Numbered from the stretch's first letter, positions 51,408-60,348 are shown. The stretch is DNA of 64,000 nucleotides from Micromonospora_I sp040659735 (GCF_040659735.1 NZ_JBFANZ010000009.1:1-64000), one strand, 5' to 3'. Numbers and translations are program-made. The notes: generated from the sequence alone by a model not told the origin.

Positions 51408-53247
51408 TCTTGACGACCTCTTCCAGCATGGTCTCCAGTTCCGCGGCGGTGAACGGCAGGCCGCGGACCTGGTTGTAGGGGATCGCGTCGATCAGGTAGC
51501 GGGCCCGGATGACGTGGGCGAGCTGACCGAGGTTCATCTCGGGGATCACGACGCGGTCGTAGGCGCGGAGCACCTCGCCGAGATTGGCCGGCATCGGTGA
51601 CAGGTGACGCAGGTGCGCCTGGGCGACCGGCAGGCCGCGCTGACGCAGACCACGGCAGGCGGCGCCGATCGGCCCGTACGTCGAACCCCAACCGAGCACC
51701 AGCACCCGGGCGTCACCGTCCGGGTCCTCGACCTCGATGTCCGGCACGGGAATCGCTTCGATGCGCGCCGCGCGGGTGCGCACCATGAAGTCGTGGTTGG
51801 CCGGGTCGTACGAGATGTCGCCGGTCTTGTCGGCCTTCTCCAGACCGCCGATGCGGTGCTCCAACCCGGGCGTGCCCGGGATGGCCCAGGGCCGCGCCAG
51901 TGTCTCCGGGTCGCGCAGGTAGGGCAGGAACGTCTTGCCGTCCTCGCCGTTTGGCGCGGTCGCGAAGTCGACCCGCAGGTCGGGAAGCGAGTCAACGTCG
52001 GGGAGCAGCCAGGGCTCGGAGCCGTTGGCGACGTAGTTGTCCGAGAGCAGGATCACCGGGGTGCGGTAGGTCAGCGCGATCCGGGCCGCCTCGAGCGCCG
52101 CGTGGAAGCAGTCGGAGGGGGAGCGGGGCGCGATGACCGCGACCGGCGCCTCGCCGTGCCGGCCGTACAGGGCCATGTTCAGGTCGGCCTGTTCGGTCTT
52201 GGTCGGCATGCCCGTCGAGGGGCCGGCGCGCTGCACGTCGACGATGACCAGCGGCAACTCCAACGCGACCGCGAGCGAGATCGTCTCGCCCTTGAGCGCC
52301 ACGCCGGGGCCCGAGGTGGTCGTCACGCCGAGTGCGCCGCCGTAGGAGGCGCCCAGCGCGGCGCCGATCGCCGCGATCTCGTCCTCGGCCTGCATCGTCG
52401 TGACGCCGAACCGCTTGTGCTTGCTCAGCTCGTGCAGGATGTCCGACGCCGGGGTGATCGGGTAGGCGCCGAGGAAGACCGGCAACTTCGACCGGACGCC
52501 GGCGGCGACGAGCCCGAGTGAGAGCGCGGCGTTGCCGGTGATGTTGCGGTAGGTGCCCGGGATCATCTTGGCCGGCTTCACCTCGTAGCGCACCGAGAAG
52601 TCCTCGGTCGTCTCGCCGAAGTTCCAACCGGCCCTGAACGCCGCGATGTTGGCGCTGACCAGCTCCGGGCGGGCGGCGAATTTCCGCTCGAGGAACCGCA
52701 GCGTCGACTCGTAGGGTCGCGAGTACATCCACGAGAGCAGACCGAGGGCGAACATGTTCTTGGCGCGCTCGGCGTCCTTCTTCGAGACGTCCTGCTCGGC
52801 GAGCGCCCCGACGGTCATCGAGGTGAGCGCGACGGGGTGCAGCGCATAGCCGTCGAGCGACCCGTCCTCCAACGGGCTCACCGCGTAGCCGACCTTCGTC
52901 AGGTTGCGCTTGGTGAACTCGTCGGTGTTGACGATGATGTCGGCGCCGCGCGGGAGATCCGCGAGGTTGGCCTTGAGCGCCGCCGGGTTCATCGCCACGA
53001 GGACGTTGGGCGCGTCACCCGGGGTGAGGATGTCGTAGTCGGCGAAGTGCACCTGGAAGCTGGAGACCCCGGGCAGCGTGCCGGCGGGGGCGCGGATCTC
53101 GGCCGGGAAGTTGGGCAACGTCGAGATGTCGTTGCCGAGCTGAGCGGTTTCCGATGTGAACCGGTCGCCGGTGAGCTGCATGCCGTCCCCGGAGTCGCCA
53201 GCGAAACGGATGACCACCCGATCCAGTTGGCGGACCTGCTTGGTCAC
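51400..53247 (-). CDS. korA: 2-oxoglutarate:ferredoxin oxidoreductase, alpha subunit (gamma-alpha fusion)
   Basis: A 615-aa protein with an N-terminal gamma domain (about 8-185, RFAGDSGDGMQLTG, NFPAEIRAPAGTLPGVSSFQ) fused to the alpha/pyrimidine-binding domain (about 215-600, GAYPITPASDILHEL, EDEIAAIGAALGASYGG, TTTSGPGVALKGE). This is the mycobacterial KorA layout (Rv2455c). It starts at GTG 53247 and forms a two-gene operon with korB. No dedicated ferredoxin gene is adjacent. Confidence 0.93.
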   Translation of the reverse strand: MTKQVRQLDRVVIRFAGDSGDGMQLTGDRFTSETAQLGNDISTLPNFPAEIRAPAGTLPGVSSFQVHFADYDILTPGDAPNVLVAMNPAALKANLADLPRGADIIVNTDEFTKRNLTKVGYAVSPLEDGSLDGYALHPVALTSMTVGALAEQDVSKKDAERAKNMFALGLLSWMYSRPYESTLRFLERKFAARPELVSANIAAFRAGWNFGETTEDFSVRYEVKPAKMIPGTYRNITGNAALSLGLVAAGVRSKLPVFLGAYPITPASDILHELSKHKRFGVTTMQAEDEIAAIGAALGASYGGALGVTTTSGPGVALKGETISLAVALELPLVIVDVQRAGPSTGMPTKTEQADLNMALYGRHGEAPVAVIAPRSPSDCFHAALEAARIALTYRTPVILLSDNYVANGSEPWLLPDVDSLPDLRVDFATAPNGEDGKTFLPYLRDPETLARPWAIPGTPGLEHRIGGLEKADKTGDISYDPANHDFMVRTRAARIEAIPVPDIEVEDPDGDARVLVLGWGSTYGPIGAACRGLRQRGLPVAQAHLRHLSPMPANLGEVLRAYDRVVIPEMNLGQLAHVIRARYLIDAIPYNQVRGLPFTAAELETMLEEVVKNA

Positions 53248-53489
53248 GTGAGCTGACCTCCTTGCGAGCCGGCGGCGGCGGGGTTCGCACGTCGATGGGC
53301 CGGCCCGCTCCGTTCTTCACCCCAGAGCCTACGTCGGGCTGAGTGGTCTGCCATGTGCCGGGTCCGATGGGTGGGAGTGCGAAGTGAAGACATTCGCGCT
53401 ATTTCGAACCCACCTACGAGGCCCAGATATACATCGACGTTACCCACATCACGCCCGTGCGCACTGTCGGATTCCCGCGTTCGGTCGGG

Positions 53490-54209
53490 TCAACCCCGGA
53501 TCGCCGGTGCGCCGTCGGGGCGCGGGTCGTCGCGGAACCTCCGCCGCAGCGAGGCCGTCGCGAACACGAGCGCCGTGACCACGACCAGGATCGACACCAC
53601 GATGAGCCCCCGGGTGATCCACGGACCGCTCGACTGCCCGCCTTCCGAGGCGAGCGGGGCGAACGGGGGGAGCGCGCCCTGTGAGGCGGTCGCCACCGGT
53701 TCGGGGGTGGCGTCCCGGGTTGGGGCGGTGACGCCGGCAACCGGCTCCGGGCTCGCCGGGCGCTGCTCGTTGGCCGCGAGGTCATCGGTGCTGACCTGGC
53801 CCACGGGGCCGGGTGCGGCGGGCCGCGCCGGCGTGGCCTGCCGGGTGGGCGAGGGCGGCGCGGGGCGTGCCGGGCCCGGCCCGGGGCCCGGGCCGGTCGG
53901 CTGATGCGTCGGTGCCGGGCCGCTCGGTGTGGTCGGCTCGGGCGCCGGCTCCTCCGGGTCGGGTTCGGCCGGCGGCGGGTCGGCTGGTGGCGGGTCGGCT
54001 GGTGGCGGATCGTCCGGCGGGGGGTCGGCCGGCAGCCCGGCGTCGGGTTCGGCCGCCGGCTCCGTGGCCTCCGCGGTCGCGAGGTGCGACAGCCGCCCCG
54101 CGCCGTGTGCCGGGCCGGCGCCGAATGCGAGGACCGCGAGCGCGCTCACGGCACAGGCGCGCGCGATCGCGTACGCCGGTACGGGCCGCCGGGACTGCGC
54201 CGATGCCAT
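53490..54209 (-). CDS. Proline-rich surface protein with C-terminal membrane anchor
   Basis: A 239-aa protein with an N-terminal signal-like hydrophobic segment (about 12-36), a long extracytoplasmic Pro/Ala/Asp stretch containing DPPPADPPPADPPPA repeats (15-bp period near 53,965-54,030), and a transmembrane helix near 194-216 followed by a basic cytoplasmic tail (SLRRRFRDD). No enzymatic motif and no LPxTG-type signal is seen. ATG 54209 has GGAGG upstream. It probably spans the cell wall; function unknown. Confidence 0.72.
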   Translation of the reverse strand: MASAQSRRPVPAYAIARACAVSALAVLAFGAGPAHGAGRLSHLATAEATEPAAEPDAGLPADPPPDDPPPADPPPADPPPAEPDPEEPAPEPTTPSGPAPTHQPTGPGPGPGPARPAPPSPTRQATPARPAAPGPVGQVSTDDLAANEQRPASPEPVAGVTAPTRDATPEPVATASQGALPPFAPLASEGGQSSGPWITRGLIVVSILVVVTALVFATASLRRRFRDDPRPDGAPAIRG

Positions 54210-54384
54210 CGAACCTCCGGCCTGGGTCAGGGTTTTCCCATACTCGGTGACGGTTGTCGTACAGCACTAGTCCGGCGGGGAAACAAATGTGTAACACGTA
54301 CGAGCCGTGGCCGCATGTTGACGGCGTGGCCTGGCCCGGGTCCGGGACCGGCCGTGGGCCGGGCGAGACCGGTAGGCTCCGGCC

Positions 54385-54762
54385 ATGAGCGGTTACCTGG
54401 GGTCATACGCGACGCTCGGGCTCCTGCTGCTGGTCAGCGTCGTCTTCTTCGTTGTCGCGTTCGGCGCCAACCGGATCTTGCGCCCGGCCCGGCCCGCGGA
54501 TCCGCCGGGCAAGCGCGAGACGTACGAGTGCGGCATCGATCCGGTCGGCGGCGACTGGGCGCAGGCGCAGATCCGCTACTACGTCTACGCCTTCCTCTAC
54601 GTGCTCTTCGCCGTCGAGGCGGTGTTCCTGTTCCCCTGGTCGGTGGTCTTCGACCGGCCCGGTTTCGGCCTCGTCACGGTCGCCGAGATGGGGATCTTCG
54701 TGGCGGTCCTCGCGCTCGGCATCCTCTACGCCTGGCGCAAGAACGTCCTGCGCTGGACGTAG
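54385..54762 (+). CDS. nuoA: NADH-quinone oxidoreductase subunit A (orphan)
   Basis: A 125-aa three-helix membrane subunit of complex I. KRETYECGIDPVG with the conserved Cys-Gly loop, RYYVYAFLYVLFAVEAVFLFPW and the C-terminal helix are intact. Normally nuoA opens a nuoA-N operon; here it stands alone, convergent with folP2 and divergent from the proline-rich gene. It may complement a nuo cluster elsewhere or be a duplicate. Confidence 0.92.
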   Translation: MSGYLGSYATLGLLLLVSVVFFVVAFGANRILRPARPADPPGKRETYECGIDPVGGDWAQAQIRYYVYAFLYVLFAVEAVFLFPWSVVFDRPGFGLVTVAEMGIFVAVLALGILYAWRKNVLRWT

Positions 54763-54790
54763 CGCGGCTCGGCGCCTTCCGGGCCGACGA

Positions 54791-55660
54791 TCAGGCGAGG
54801 GCCCGGCGGGAGACCGCCGGCGGCCGGTCGCCGCGGATCGAGGCGACCACGTCGAGCACCCGGCGCGTCTCGCGGACCTGGTGCGCCCGGAACACCCGCG
54901 CGCCCAACCAGGCCGACACCGACGTCGCGGCCAGCGTCCCCTCCAGCCGCTGATCGACCGGCGCGTCGAGCGTCTCGCCGATGAAATCCTTGTTGGAGAG
55001 CGCCACCAGCACCGGCCAGCCGGTCGCCGTCATCTCGTCCAGCCGCCGCGTGATCTCCAGCGAGTGCCGCGTGTTCTTGCCGAAATCGTGCGCCGGGTCG
55101 ATCAGGATCCCGTCCGGGCGCACCCCCAGCTTCACCGCGCGGTCGGCGAGACCGGTGACGGTCGCGAGCACGTCGGTCACGACGTCGTCGAAGGCGGCCC
55201 GGTGCGGTCGGGTTCGCGGCGTGAGTCCACCCGCGTGCGAGCAGACCAGTCCCGCGCCGGTCTCGGCGGCGACCTCGGCGAGCGCCGGGTCCGCCCCCGA
55301 CCAGGTGTCGTTGAGCAGGTCGGCGCCGGCGGCCACCGCCTCGACGGCGACCTCCGCCCGCCAGGTGTCGATCGAGATCACCACGTCCGGGAAAGCGGCG
55401 CGCACCGCCGCGATCGTCGCGACGGTTCGCCGGATCTCCTCCGCGGCGTCGACCGCCGTGCCGGGTCCGGCCTTCACCCCGCCGATATCGATGATCTCCG
55501 CGCCGTCCGTCACGGCCTGCTCGACCGCGCGCAGGGCGGCGTCGGCGGCGAAGGTCGCGCCGCGGTCGAAGAACGAGTCGGGGGTGCGGTTCACGATCGC
55601 CATCACGGCCAGGTCCCCGTCCGCGAACGTGCGCCGGCCCAGCCGTAGCGGTCGCACCAT
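54791..55660 (-). CDS. folP2: Dihydropteroate synthase-like protein FolP2
   Basis: A 289-aa DHPS-fold barrel. It has MAIVNRTPDSFFDRG, IIDIGGVKAGPG, ISIDTWRAEVA and LLNDTWSG, the signature of the actinobacterial FolP2 type, in which NRTPDSF replaces the NVTPDSF of true DHPS and GGVKAGPG replaces GGESTRPG. M. tuberculosis FolP2 is reported to lack DHPS activity, so the substrate is uncertain. ATG 55660 has GAGGAGGGG upstream; upstream in-frame ATGs are unlikely. It is divergent from the DivIVA-domain gene, as in Rv1207-Rv1209. Confidence 0.88.
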   Translation of the reverse strand: MVRPLRLGRRTFADGDLAVMAIVNRTPDSFFDRGATFAADAALRAVEQAVTDGAEIIDIGGVKAGPGTAVDAAEEIRRTVATIAAVRAAFPDVVISIDTWRAEVAVEAVAAGADLLNDTWSGADPALAEVAAETGAGLVCSHAGGLTPRTRPHRAAFDDVVTDVLATVTGLADRAVKLGVRPDGILIDPAHDFGKNTRHSLEITRRLDEMTATGWPVLVALSNKDFIGETLDAPVDQRLEGTLAATSVSAWLGARVFRAHQVRETRRVLDVVASIRGDRPPAVSRRALA

Positions 55661-55823
55661 CGAGCCCCTCCTCACCTCGGCGGTCCCGTCCGACGCTAGC
55701 GGCATGATCGCGCGATGGGGAGCGCAGGGCGGGCGTCGGCGCGGCGGACGCGGCGTCGGCGTGGGACGGAGCCGTCGGGGTGGCGGGGTCGCCGCGAGGG
55801 GTCCGCCATGCCACGATCGCTCC

Positions 55824-56828
55824 ATGGGTCAGCTTCTGCTCCTCCTGGTCGTGGCGTTGACCGTCGCGGCGGTCGTTTTCGGGGTTACCGTCCTGGTCAC
55901 CGGCCGTGATCCCGGGCTCGCGCCGGTCGAGCCCGACGGTCGGGCGGTGCCGCTGCCCGGCACCCGGCCACTGGTCGAGACCGATGTCGCGGAGGTGCGG
56001 TTCGACACCACGTTCCGGGGGTACCGGATGGTCCAGGTCGACCAGGCGATGCGCCGGGCGGCCTACGACATCGGCTACAAGGACGAGTTGATCGGAGTGC
56101 TGGAGGCGGAGGTCACCGCGTTGCGGGAGGGGCGGGCCGCCGAGGCCGACGTGCTCCGCCGGGCACGCGAGGCGGCGATCGCACCGGAGCGCCCGGAGCC
56201 GGAGACGGTTCCCGCCCGCGCCGCGTCCGGGCCGGTCGTCTCCGATCCGGTCACCGCCGACACGGGGCCCGATCCCGCGGCTCCCCAGGGCGCGCCGGAC
56301 GTGACCGGCTCGACGGCCGTCGGTGTGCCGGAGCCGGGCACCACCCCCGGCGCGCGGACCGAACCGGCCAGGAGCGGACCGGCTGCGACCGGAGCCGCTG
56401 CGACCGAACCCGCTGCGACCGGACCTGCTCGGGTTGAACCCGCTGCGACCCCGCCGGCCACGGCCGCCTCCGAGGCGCGCACCGATCAGCAACGGGTCGC
56501 GGCCGACGCGGAGCCGATCGTCGCCCACCCCGTGCCGACGGCCGCCGGGCCGACGGCCGCCGGGCCGACGGCCGCCGAGCCGGCGACCGCCGACCCGGCC
56601 GGTGACCCCCGCGAGCAGCGGTCCCAGCCGGCGACGAACGGGGTGACCGTCCCATCGGTTCGGGATGACGCGGAGCCCGCGATCGACGAGGGCGGGATCG
56701 ACTCGGTGACGAAGGCGGAGACGCCCGAGGACGGGCGGGTCAGCCGCCCGCGACCCGATCAGCCGAAGGACGACGCCGAACGGCCCCACGCGGCCCCGAC
56801 CGTCGACGCCCGCGCGGAGCGTCCGTGA
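55824..56828 (+). CDS. DivIVA-domain membrane protein with repetitive tail
   Basis: A 334-aa protein. One N-terminal transmembrane helix (about 3-27) is followed by a short DivIVA domain (about 57-100, VRFDTTFRGYRMVQVDQAMRR...ELIGVLEAEVTAL). A disordered Ala/Pro/Thr/Glu tail has pentad repeats (PTAAG at 56,545-56,590). It corresponds to Rv1209. It may associate with curved membrane or growth sites like other DivIVA-type proteins; that is inference. ATG 55824. It overlaps the next gene by 4 nt. Confidence 0.82.
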   Translation: MGQLLLLLVVALTVAAVVFGVTVLVTGRDPGLAPVEPDGRAVPLPGTRPLVETDVAEVRFDTTFRGYRMVQVDQAMRRAAYDIGYKDELIGVLEAEVTALREGRAAEADVLRRAREAAIAPERPEPETVPARAASGPVVSDPVTADTGPDPAAPQGAPDVTGSTAVGVPEPGTTPGARTEPARSGPAATGAAATEPAATGPARVEPAATPPATAASEARTDQQRVAADAEPIVAHPVPTAAGPTAAGPTAAEPATADPAGDPREQRSQPATNGVTVPSVRDDAEPAIDEGGIDSVTKAETPEDGRVSRPRPDQPKDDAERPHAAPTVDARAERP

Positions 56829-57340
56829 GCGAGCGGCCCGGCATGAGCGGGCAGGGCGAGGCCGAAGGGGTGCGCGAGGCCGCTCAGCCCGGGGCGGCAG
56901 AGGTCACCGCGACCGTCATCGTCAACGCGCCGGCGCCCCGGGTCTTCGCCGCGCTGACCGCGTGGGAGCGGCAGTCGGACTGGATCCCGTTCACGACCGT
57001 CCGGGTCGTGCACGGGGACGGCGGCGAGGGGAGCCGGATCGAGGCGGTCACCGCGCTCGGTCCGGCGGTGCTCCGCGACGAGATGCGGGTCGTGCACGTC
57101 GATGCCCCGTACGAGGTGCGGGTGGTGCACGACGGGCGCGTGTTGCGCGGGCCCGGAGTGATGCGCTGCACGCCGATGGACCGCGACCGCACCCAGGTGG
57201 TGTGGCACGAGTGGTTCCACCTCCCCGGCGGGGTGCCGGGCCGCGTCGCGTGGCCGCTGCTCTGGCCCGGCTCCAAGTTCGGCCTGACCCGCGCGCTGAG
57301 GAAGTTCGCCCGCCTGGTCGAGTTGGGTGACCTTCCGTAG
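56825..57340 (+). CDS. SRPBCC (polyketide cyclase/START-like) family protein
   Basis: A 171-aa protein whose core (about 26-165) fits the SRPBCC hydrophobic-pocket fold: VTATVIVNAPAPRVFAALTAWERQSDW near the start, central strands, and WPLLWPGSKFGLTRALRKFARLVE as the C-terminal helix. Ligand unknown. GTG 56825 lies in the stop of the DivIVA-domain gene, so the two are coupled. Confidence 0.85.
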   Translation: MSERPGMSGQGEAEGVREAAQPGAAEVTATVIVNAPAPRVFAALTAWERQSDWIPFTTVRVVHGDGGEGSRIEAVTALGPAVLRDEMRVVHVDAPYEVRVVHDGRVLRGPGVMRCTPMDRDRTQVVWHEWFHLPGGVPGRVAWPLLWPGSKFGLTRALRKFARLVELGDLP

Positions 57341-57401
57341 CCGAGCCATCGGTCGGTGGAGCGTCGGTGTCGGTGTCGGTGCCGTCGCCTACCGTTGGCG
57401 G

Positions 57402-57992
57402 GTGACTGATCTGCTCATCGGCGCCGACGGACTCGCCCGCTGCGCGTGGGGTGCGAGCACCCCCGACTACGCGGCCTACCACGACGAGGAGTGGGGGCGG
57501 GTCCTGCACGGGGACGATGCCCTCTACGAGCGCCTCACCCTGGAGGCGTTCCAGTCCGGGCTCTCGTGGCTCACCATCCTGCGCAAGCGGAAGGCCTTCC
57601 GGGCGGCCTTCGACGGGTTCCGCATCGAGACCATCGCCGGGTACGGCGAGGCCGACGTGGCGCGGCTCCTCGCCGACGCCGGCATCGTCCGCAACCGCGC
57701 GAAGATCGAAGCGGCGATCACCAACGCGCGCGCCGCGCTCGATGTGCCCGACGGGCTGGCCGCGCTGCTCTGGTCCCACGCGCCGGCGCCGCGCGCGCAG
57801 CGGCCGATCTCCCTCGACTCGGTACCCGCCGTCACGCCCGAGTCGACCGCGTTGGCCAAGACCCTGAAGAAGCGCGGCTTCCGCTTCGTGGGGCCGACGA
57901 CGGCATACGCGCTGATGCAGGCGACCGGCATGGTCGACGACCATCTGGCCGGCTGCCACGTGAAGCCGCCGGCGACGGCCGTGATGGGATAA
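57402..57992 (+). CDS. tag: DNA-3-methyladenine glycosylase I
   Basis: Base-excision repair enzyme of 196 aa removing 3-methyladenine from alkylated DNA. It has the N-terminal zinc pair Cys14 and His27 (RCAWG, YHDEEWG), EAFQSGLSWLTILRKR with the conserved Glu49, FVGPTTAYALMQATG and the closing zinc residues in VDDHLAGCHV. GTG 57402 is chosen because family proteins start just before RCAWG. The Rv1210 position is conserved. Confidence 0.93.
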   Translation: MTDLLIGADGLARCAWGASTPDYAAYHDEEWGRVLHGDDALYERLTLEAFQSGLSWLTILRKRKAFRAAFDGFRIETIAGYGEADVARLLADAGIVRNRAKIEAAITNARAALDVPDGLAALLWSHAPAPRAQRPISLDSVPAVTPESTALAKTLKKRGFRFVGPTTAYALMQATGMVDDHLAGCHVKPPATAVMG

Positions 57993-57997
57993 GACCC

Positions 57998-58642
57998 ATG
58001 AGCGAGATCAGCCAGCTCGGTGCGCCGGCCCCCCGCGTCGGCGACGAGCCAGAGCGGGCGGCGGGCCCGGGCGCCTGGGCCGTTGTCATTCCGGGGCACC
58101 GGTTCGAGGCCGAACGCCTCTTCCACCACGACACCCTGGAGCTGACCGGCCTCGACGGGCAGCCCCGCCCGGCCGCCGGCGACGAGGTCCTGGTGGTGAC
58201 CGACGGAGAGCAGCCCGTCGTGGTCGCGTTGGGGCGCGTCGCCGCGGGATACGACGGGCGGGAGGGGCCGGACGCGGGAGAGCCTCGCCCGGACGACGGC
58301 TCGCTCGTGGTGACGTACACGTGTCGCGCCTTCGACGAGCCGGCGCCGGCCGGCGACCTCCGCCTGGACGGGTCGCTGACCCGCCTCGACCCGGCCATCT
58401 ACCGCACGTTCGCCGGCCGGCTCGCGCCGACGACCGACAAGACGACCTGGCTGGTCAGCCTCGACCTGCCGATCGAGGCGCCGTCGCCGGCCGAGGCCGT
58501 ACGCCTGTTCTGGTCCTACGTCATGGAGCTCGGCCCCCGGGAACTGCCCACGTTCGTGTCGCCGGCCGGGGACGAGCTCGCGATGCAGGCGTTCGTACTG
58601 GGCGAAGAGGCCAACCAGGACCCCGAGGAAGACGACGACTAG
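57998..58642 (+). CDS. Conserved actinobacterial protein of unknown function
   Basis: A 214-aa acidic protein without signal peptide or membrane helix. The first half is strand-rich (VVIPGHRFEAERLF, GDEVLVVTDGEQPVVVALGRV), resembling a small EVE/PUA-like beta barrel. The second half has TTWLVSLDLPIEAPSPAEAVRLFWSYV and ends in a Glu/Asp tail (EEANQDPEEDDD). I do not recognise a named family. ATG 57998 lies 5 nt after tag, so it is probably cotranscribed. Confidence 0.7.
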   Translation: MSEISQLGAPAPRVGDEPERAAGPGAWAVVIPGHRFEAERLFHHDTLELTGLDGQPRPAAGDEVLVVTDGEQPVVVALGRVAAGYDGREGPDAGEPRPDDGSLVVTYTCRAFDEPAPAGDLRLDGSLTRLDPAIYRTFAGRLAPTTDKTTWLVSLDLPIEAPSPAEAVRLFWSYVMELGPRELPTFVSPAGDELAMQAFVLGEEANQDPEEDDD

Positions 58643-58689
58643 GGCCGTTGCCGGCGGGGTGCGCGGCGTCAACCGCGGCGTGCCCCGCG

Positions 58690-59481
58690 TCAGCGTCCTT
58701 CGTAGACGGGCTTCTCCTTGTTCACGAACGCGGTGGTGGCGTTGCGGTGGTCCGCGGTCACTCCGCAGACCGCCTGCGCGCGCGCCTCGCCGGCCAGCGC
58801 CTCCGCCAGCGTCCCGGCGGCACCGATCGCGAGCTGTCGCTTGATCGCGCCGTAGGTGACCGTCGGCCCGGCGGCGAGCCGCGAGGCGAGCTCCTGGGCG
58901 GTCGGCAGCACCAGCTCGTCATCCTCGACGAGGCGGGTGAGCAGCCCGAGGCGCTGCGCCTCGTCGGCGCGCACCGGCTCGGCGAGCATCAGCAGTTCGG
59001 TGGCCTTGGCCTGACCGACCAGCCGGGGCAGCGACCAGGACGCCCCGGTGTCGGCGGCGAGACCGACGTTGGCGAACGCCATCAGGAAGCTGGTGCGCGG
59101 CCCGCCGATCCGGAAGTCGGAGAGGAACGCGAGCGACGCGCCCGCCCCGGCGGCCATGCCGCGCACGGCGGCGACCACCGGCTTCGGCAGGTCGGCCAGG
59201 CCCGCGGCGATCGGGTTGTAGTGCCGCGCCACCGTGCCGAGTGGATCGGAGTCCCCGTTCGCCAGCGTGGCCGCGTGCTCCCGCAGGTCCTGGCCGACGC
59301 AGAAGGCGCGGCCGGCGCCGGTGAGCACCACCGCCCGGCAGGACTGGTCGGTCGCGAGCGCGGCGATGGTGTCGCGCAGCGCCTCCTTCAACGCGACGTC
59401 GAGCGAGTTCATCGACTCCGGCCGGTTGAGGGTGAGGGTGACGACGGCATCGGTGCGGTCGATGAGCAGTGGCTCGGTCAC
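58690..59481 (-). CDS. Enoyl-CoA hydratase/isomerase, PaaG-like
   Basis: A 263-aa crotonase-fold enzyme. TLTLNRPESMNSLD, the oxyanion-hole segments AFCVGQDLREH and VRGMAAGAGASLAF, and the active-site loop ASWSLPRLVG are present. Asp (AADTGAS) lies where PaaG-type isomerases have their catalytic acid. PaaG isomerises ring-epoxide-CoA in phenylacetate degradation, and the coupling to a PaaX-like regulator supports a related role, but no other paa gene is present. GTG 59481 overlaps the paaX stop by 4 nt. Confidence 0.85.
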   Translation of the reverse strand: MTEPLLIDRTDAVVTLTLNRPESMNSLDVALKEALRDTIAALATDQSCRAVVLTGAGRAFCVGQDLREHAATLANGDSDPLGTVARHYNPIAAGLADLPKPVVAAVRGMAAGAGASLAFLSDFRIGGPRTSFLMAFANVGLAADTGASWSLPRLVGQAKATELLMLAEPVRADEAQRLGLLTRLVEDDELVLPTAQELASRLAAGPTVTYGAIKRQLAIGAAGTLAEALAGEARAQAVCGVTADHRNATTAFVNKEKPVYEGR

Positions 59482-60320
59482 GAGTGGGGACCTCTCTGTT
59501 TGACGGGTCGACTGCAGGCGTCGAGGCACTGCTCGACGTAGCGGTCGGCGGCGGGGCGCAGTCGGGCGGCGTGCCGGTCGAAGAAGGCCGCGGCGCTGGT
59601 GCCCGGCCAGCGTTCGGGGAGCAGCGCCGGGGGAAGCTGCGGGTCGCGGAAGAGGAAGCTGCGCCAATCGTGCACCAGGCGGAAACGCGCGGCGTACGCC
59701 TCCTCGTCCCCGCTACGCACGGTGATCGGGGAGAGCAGTGGCCGCTGCAGTTCGACGAAGCGTTCGTAGGCGGCGCCGATCTCGTTGAGGTCCCAGGCGC
59801 GGCGCACCACGCCCATCGCACCGGGCGTGCCGGCGGCATGGGTGGCGGTGAAGCGTTCGTACCGCACGCCCGCCTCGGTGAGCAGCCCGTCGACGTCCTC
59901 CCCGGGGCGGGTGGCGACCCAGGTGCGCTCGTCGAGCATGCCGTAGCCGAGGTAGGTCAGGTTGGCGCCGAGGCGCTGCCGTTCGCGACGGGATGCCGGT
60001 GCGTCCAGAACGAGGAGATCGAAGCGGTTGTCCCAGCCGACCTTGCCGGTGCGGTAGATCCGGGCCGCGGCCTCATCCAATCTGCGGCCCGCTTTTGCGG
60101 TGAGTAGATAGCCCGGTCCGGCGGCGAGTCGGAGTGGGTGCAGCCATCCCTGCCGCACCATGCGCGATACTGCCGTGCGGACCGCGGGTGGCGCGATGCC
60201 GAGCGGTGCGAGCAGCCTGACCAGGGCGGCAACGGGTGCGCGGCCACCCCGTGGACGGAGGTGGTCGCCGTACAGGTCGAAGAGCGCCGACCGTGCCTGC
60301 ATGACGGGACATTGTGACAT
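59478..60320 (-). CDS. paaX: PaaX-family transcriptional repressor
   Basis: A 280-aa GntR-like regulator of the PaaX type. It has SALFDLYGDHLRPRGG at the N terminus, a winged helix (PPAVRTAVSRMVRQGWL, about 45-61) and the C-terminal PaaX domain (AWDLNEIGAAYERFVE, LVHDWRSFLFRDPQLPPALLP). PaaX normally represses phenylacetate genes until phenylacetyl-CoA binds. ATG 60320 is chosen; ATG 60302 is an alternative. A palindrome just upstream is the likely operator. Confidence 0.9.
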   Translation of the reverse strand: MSQCPVMQARSALFDLYGDHLRPRGGRAPVAALVRLLAPLGIAPPAVRTAVSRMVRQGWLHPLRLAAGPGYLLTAKAGRRLDEAAARIYRTGKVGWDNRFDLLVLDAPASRRERQRLGANLTYLGYGMLDERTWVATRPGEDVDGLLTEAGVRYERFTATHAAGTPGAMGVVRRAWDLNEIGAAYERFVELQRPLLSPITVRSGDEEAYAARFRLVHDWRSFLFRDPQLPPALLPERWPGTSAAAFFDRHAARLRPAADRYVEQCLDACSRPVKQRGPHS

Positions 60321-60325
60321 TCTTC

Positions 60326-60348
60326 GACAAGATAAGCTAGATCTTGTC
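60326..60348. promoter_or_regulatory. Palindrome at the paaX start, candidate operator
   Basis: Perfect arms GACAAGAT (60326-60333) and ATCTTGTC (60341-60348) with a 7-nt spacer. A further TTGTGACA half-site is at 60312-60319 and CTTGTCACA continues to 60351. It is AT-rich for this genome and lies directly upstream of paaX, consistent with autoregulation. Confidence 0.65.

Noticed and set aside
53353..53904. 183-codon plus-strand frame downstream of korA
   Set aside because: Antisense to the proline-rich surface protein, with no motif; the surface protein has a signal sequence, anchor helix and good ribosome site.
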